From Firmicutes bacterium UBA5010 (GTDB lineage Bacteria > Bacillota > Clostridia > Tissierellales > Sedimentibacteraceae): DNA of 5,389 bases. The DNA lies in NCBI GenBank assembly GCA_002396645.1, contig DGYI01000055.1, forward strand, positions 1 to 5,389. Reading direction: 5' to 3'. Below the pieces are notes generated by a model. It was not told the origin of the DNA, made no database searches, and saw only the letters and a list, made by a program, of their open reading frames with translations. Below are positions 4,963 through 5,389 of the stretch, one piece after another (position 1 is the first letter of the stretch; each line of letters starts with the position of its first letter). The translations under genes and the position numbers were made by a program.

Positions 4963-5389
4963 TTATTTTTGGTACAGCATTTCAATATGCTCTATACCAT
5001 CTTCCAGATATATATCAGATATCGGTTCAAATCCAAGCTCTTTATAAAATTCTAACAAATAAAGCTGTGCCGAAATTCTAATTTTCTTTTCCTCTAAGCT
5101 GTCTGTAATATAATCTATCGCCTTTTTCATAATTTCTTTTGCTAAGCCTTTTTTTCTATAACTTGCTTTTGTTAATACTCTTCCGATTGCAATTTCAGGA
5201 TAGGATATTCCTTTCGGCAAAATTCTCAAATAAGCTGCTATTTCTTCACTATCCTCTAAAAATAAATGATAAGACGCTTTATCCTTTGAATCTAAATCTT
5301 GGTATACACAATTTTGCTCTACAACAAAGACTTCTGCTCTTATTTTTAATATCTCGTACAATTCATTCAAAAGCAAGTTATAGAAAAAA
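4963..5389 (-). CDS. ElaA-family GNAT N-acetyltransferase, 5' end beyond the window
   Basis: The frame is open to the right edge, giving 141 visible residues beginning FFYNLLLNELYEILK; the true start lies outside. A TTG at 5376 could be mistaken for the start, but the conserved segment before ELYEIL continues upstream of it and no ribosome site precedes it. Counted from that TTG, the ElaA signatures are IRAEVFVVEQNCVYQDLD (12-29), the acetyl-CoA loop RKKGLA (74-79) in IGRVLTKASYRKKGLA, and AQLYLLEFYKELGFEPIS (103-120) followed by YLEDGIEHIEM. ElaA proteins are about 150 residues, so only some ten residues are missing. The family is a cytoplasmic acetyltransferase group of largely unknown substrate. 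The gene is convergent with proS and shares its terminator. Confidence 0.92.
   Translation of the reverse strand, partial: FFYNLLLNELYEILKIRAEVFVVEQNCVYQDLDSKDKASYHLFLEDSEEIAAYLRILPKGISYPEIAIGRVLTKASYRKKGLAKEIMKKAIDYITDSLEEKKIRISAQLYLLEFYKELGFEPISDIYLEDGIEHIEMLYQK

Noticed and set aside
5374..5376. TTG as the start of the ElaA-like gene
   Set aside because: The frame stays open to the window edge and the family has additional conserved residues upstream; no ribosome site precedes this TTG.

Overview
The window looks like chromosomal DNA from a low-GC Gram-positive anaerobe, most likely a member of Clostridia (Firmicutes). The composition is AT-rich, Shine-Dalgarno sites are strong (GGAGG, AGAGGTG, GGGGTGA), the sigma-A promoters are near consensus, and a T-box leader controls an aminoacyl-tRNA synthetase gene. 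The species cannot be named from the sequence. No insertion sequence, CRISPR array, tRNA, rRNA or phage gene was seen.

Layout. Positions 1-1302 hold a minus-strand run: a GNAT N-acetyltransferase gene, then a peptidase-E-like (S51) gene 43 bases downstream, then a 52-codon reading frame that looks like the decayed N-terminus of a Dph6-type PP-loop ATP pyrophosphatase. The run is probably transcribed from one extended -10 promoter at 1353-1381. Positions 1303-1479 are a divergent intergenic region. Besides that promoter it carries three tandem 11-bp repeats (1385-1417) just upstream of a plus-strand extended -10 element that has no good -35. This architecture suggests an activator-controlled promoter. 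Positions 1480-2751 encode a 423-residue orphan class I isoprenoid-synthase-fold protein with two Asp-rich motifs (DNLID and DDVQD); its substrate and product are unknown.

Positions 2752-3122 contain a perfect TTGACA-17-TATAAT promoter and a complete T-box riboswitch. Stem I, the specifier loop, stem II, the IIA/B pseudoknot, the T-box sequence and an intrinsic terminator can all be drawn. The leader controls proS (3123-4823), a bacterial-type prolyl-tRNA synthetase with its editing insertion. The best specifier reading is CCG (Pro), which fits the downstream gene. A bidirectional terminator at 4879-4905 separates proS from a convergent ElaA-family GNAT gene whose 5' end lies beyond the right edge.

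How the genes relate. The proS unit is a self-contained housekeeping module that responds to uncharged tRNA-Pro. The two GNAT genes and the peptidase-like gene are ordinary small accessory enzymes. The least explained part is the isoprenoid-synthase-like gene with its repeat-bearing promoter; no other terpenoid gene is visible nearby to indicate a pathway. I do not see a clear multi-gene novel system; that gene and its control region are the best lead.
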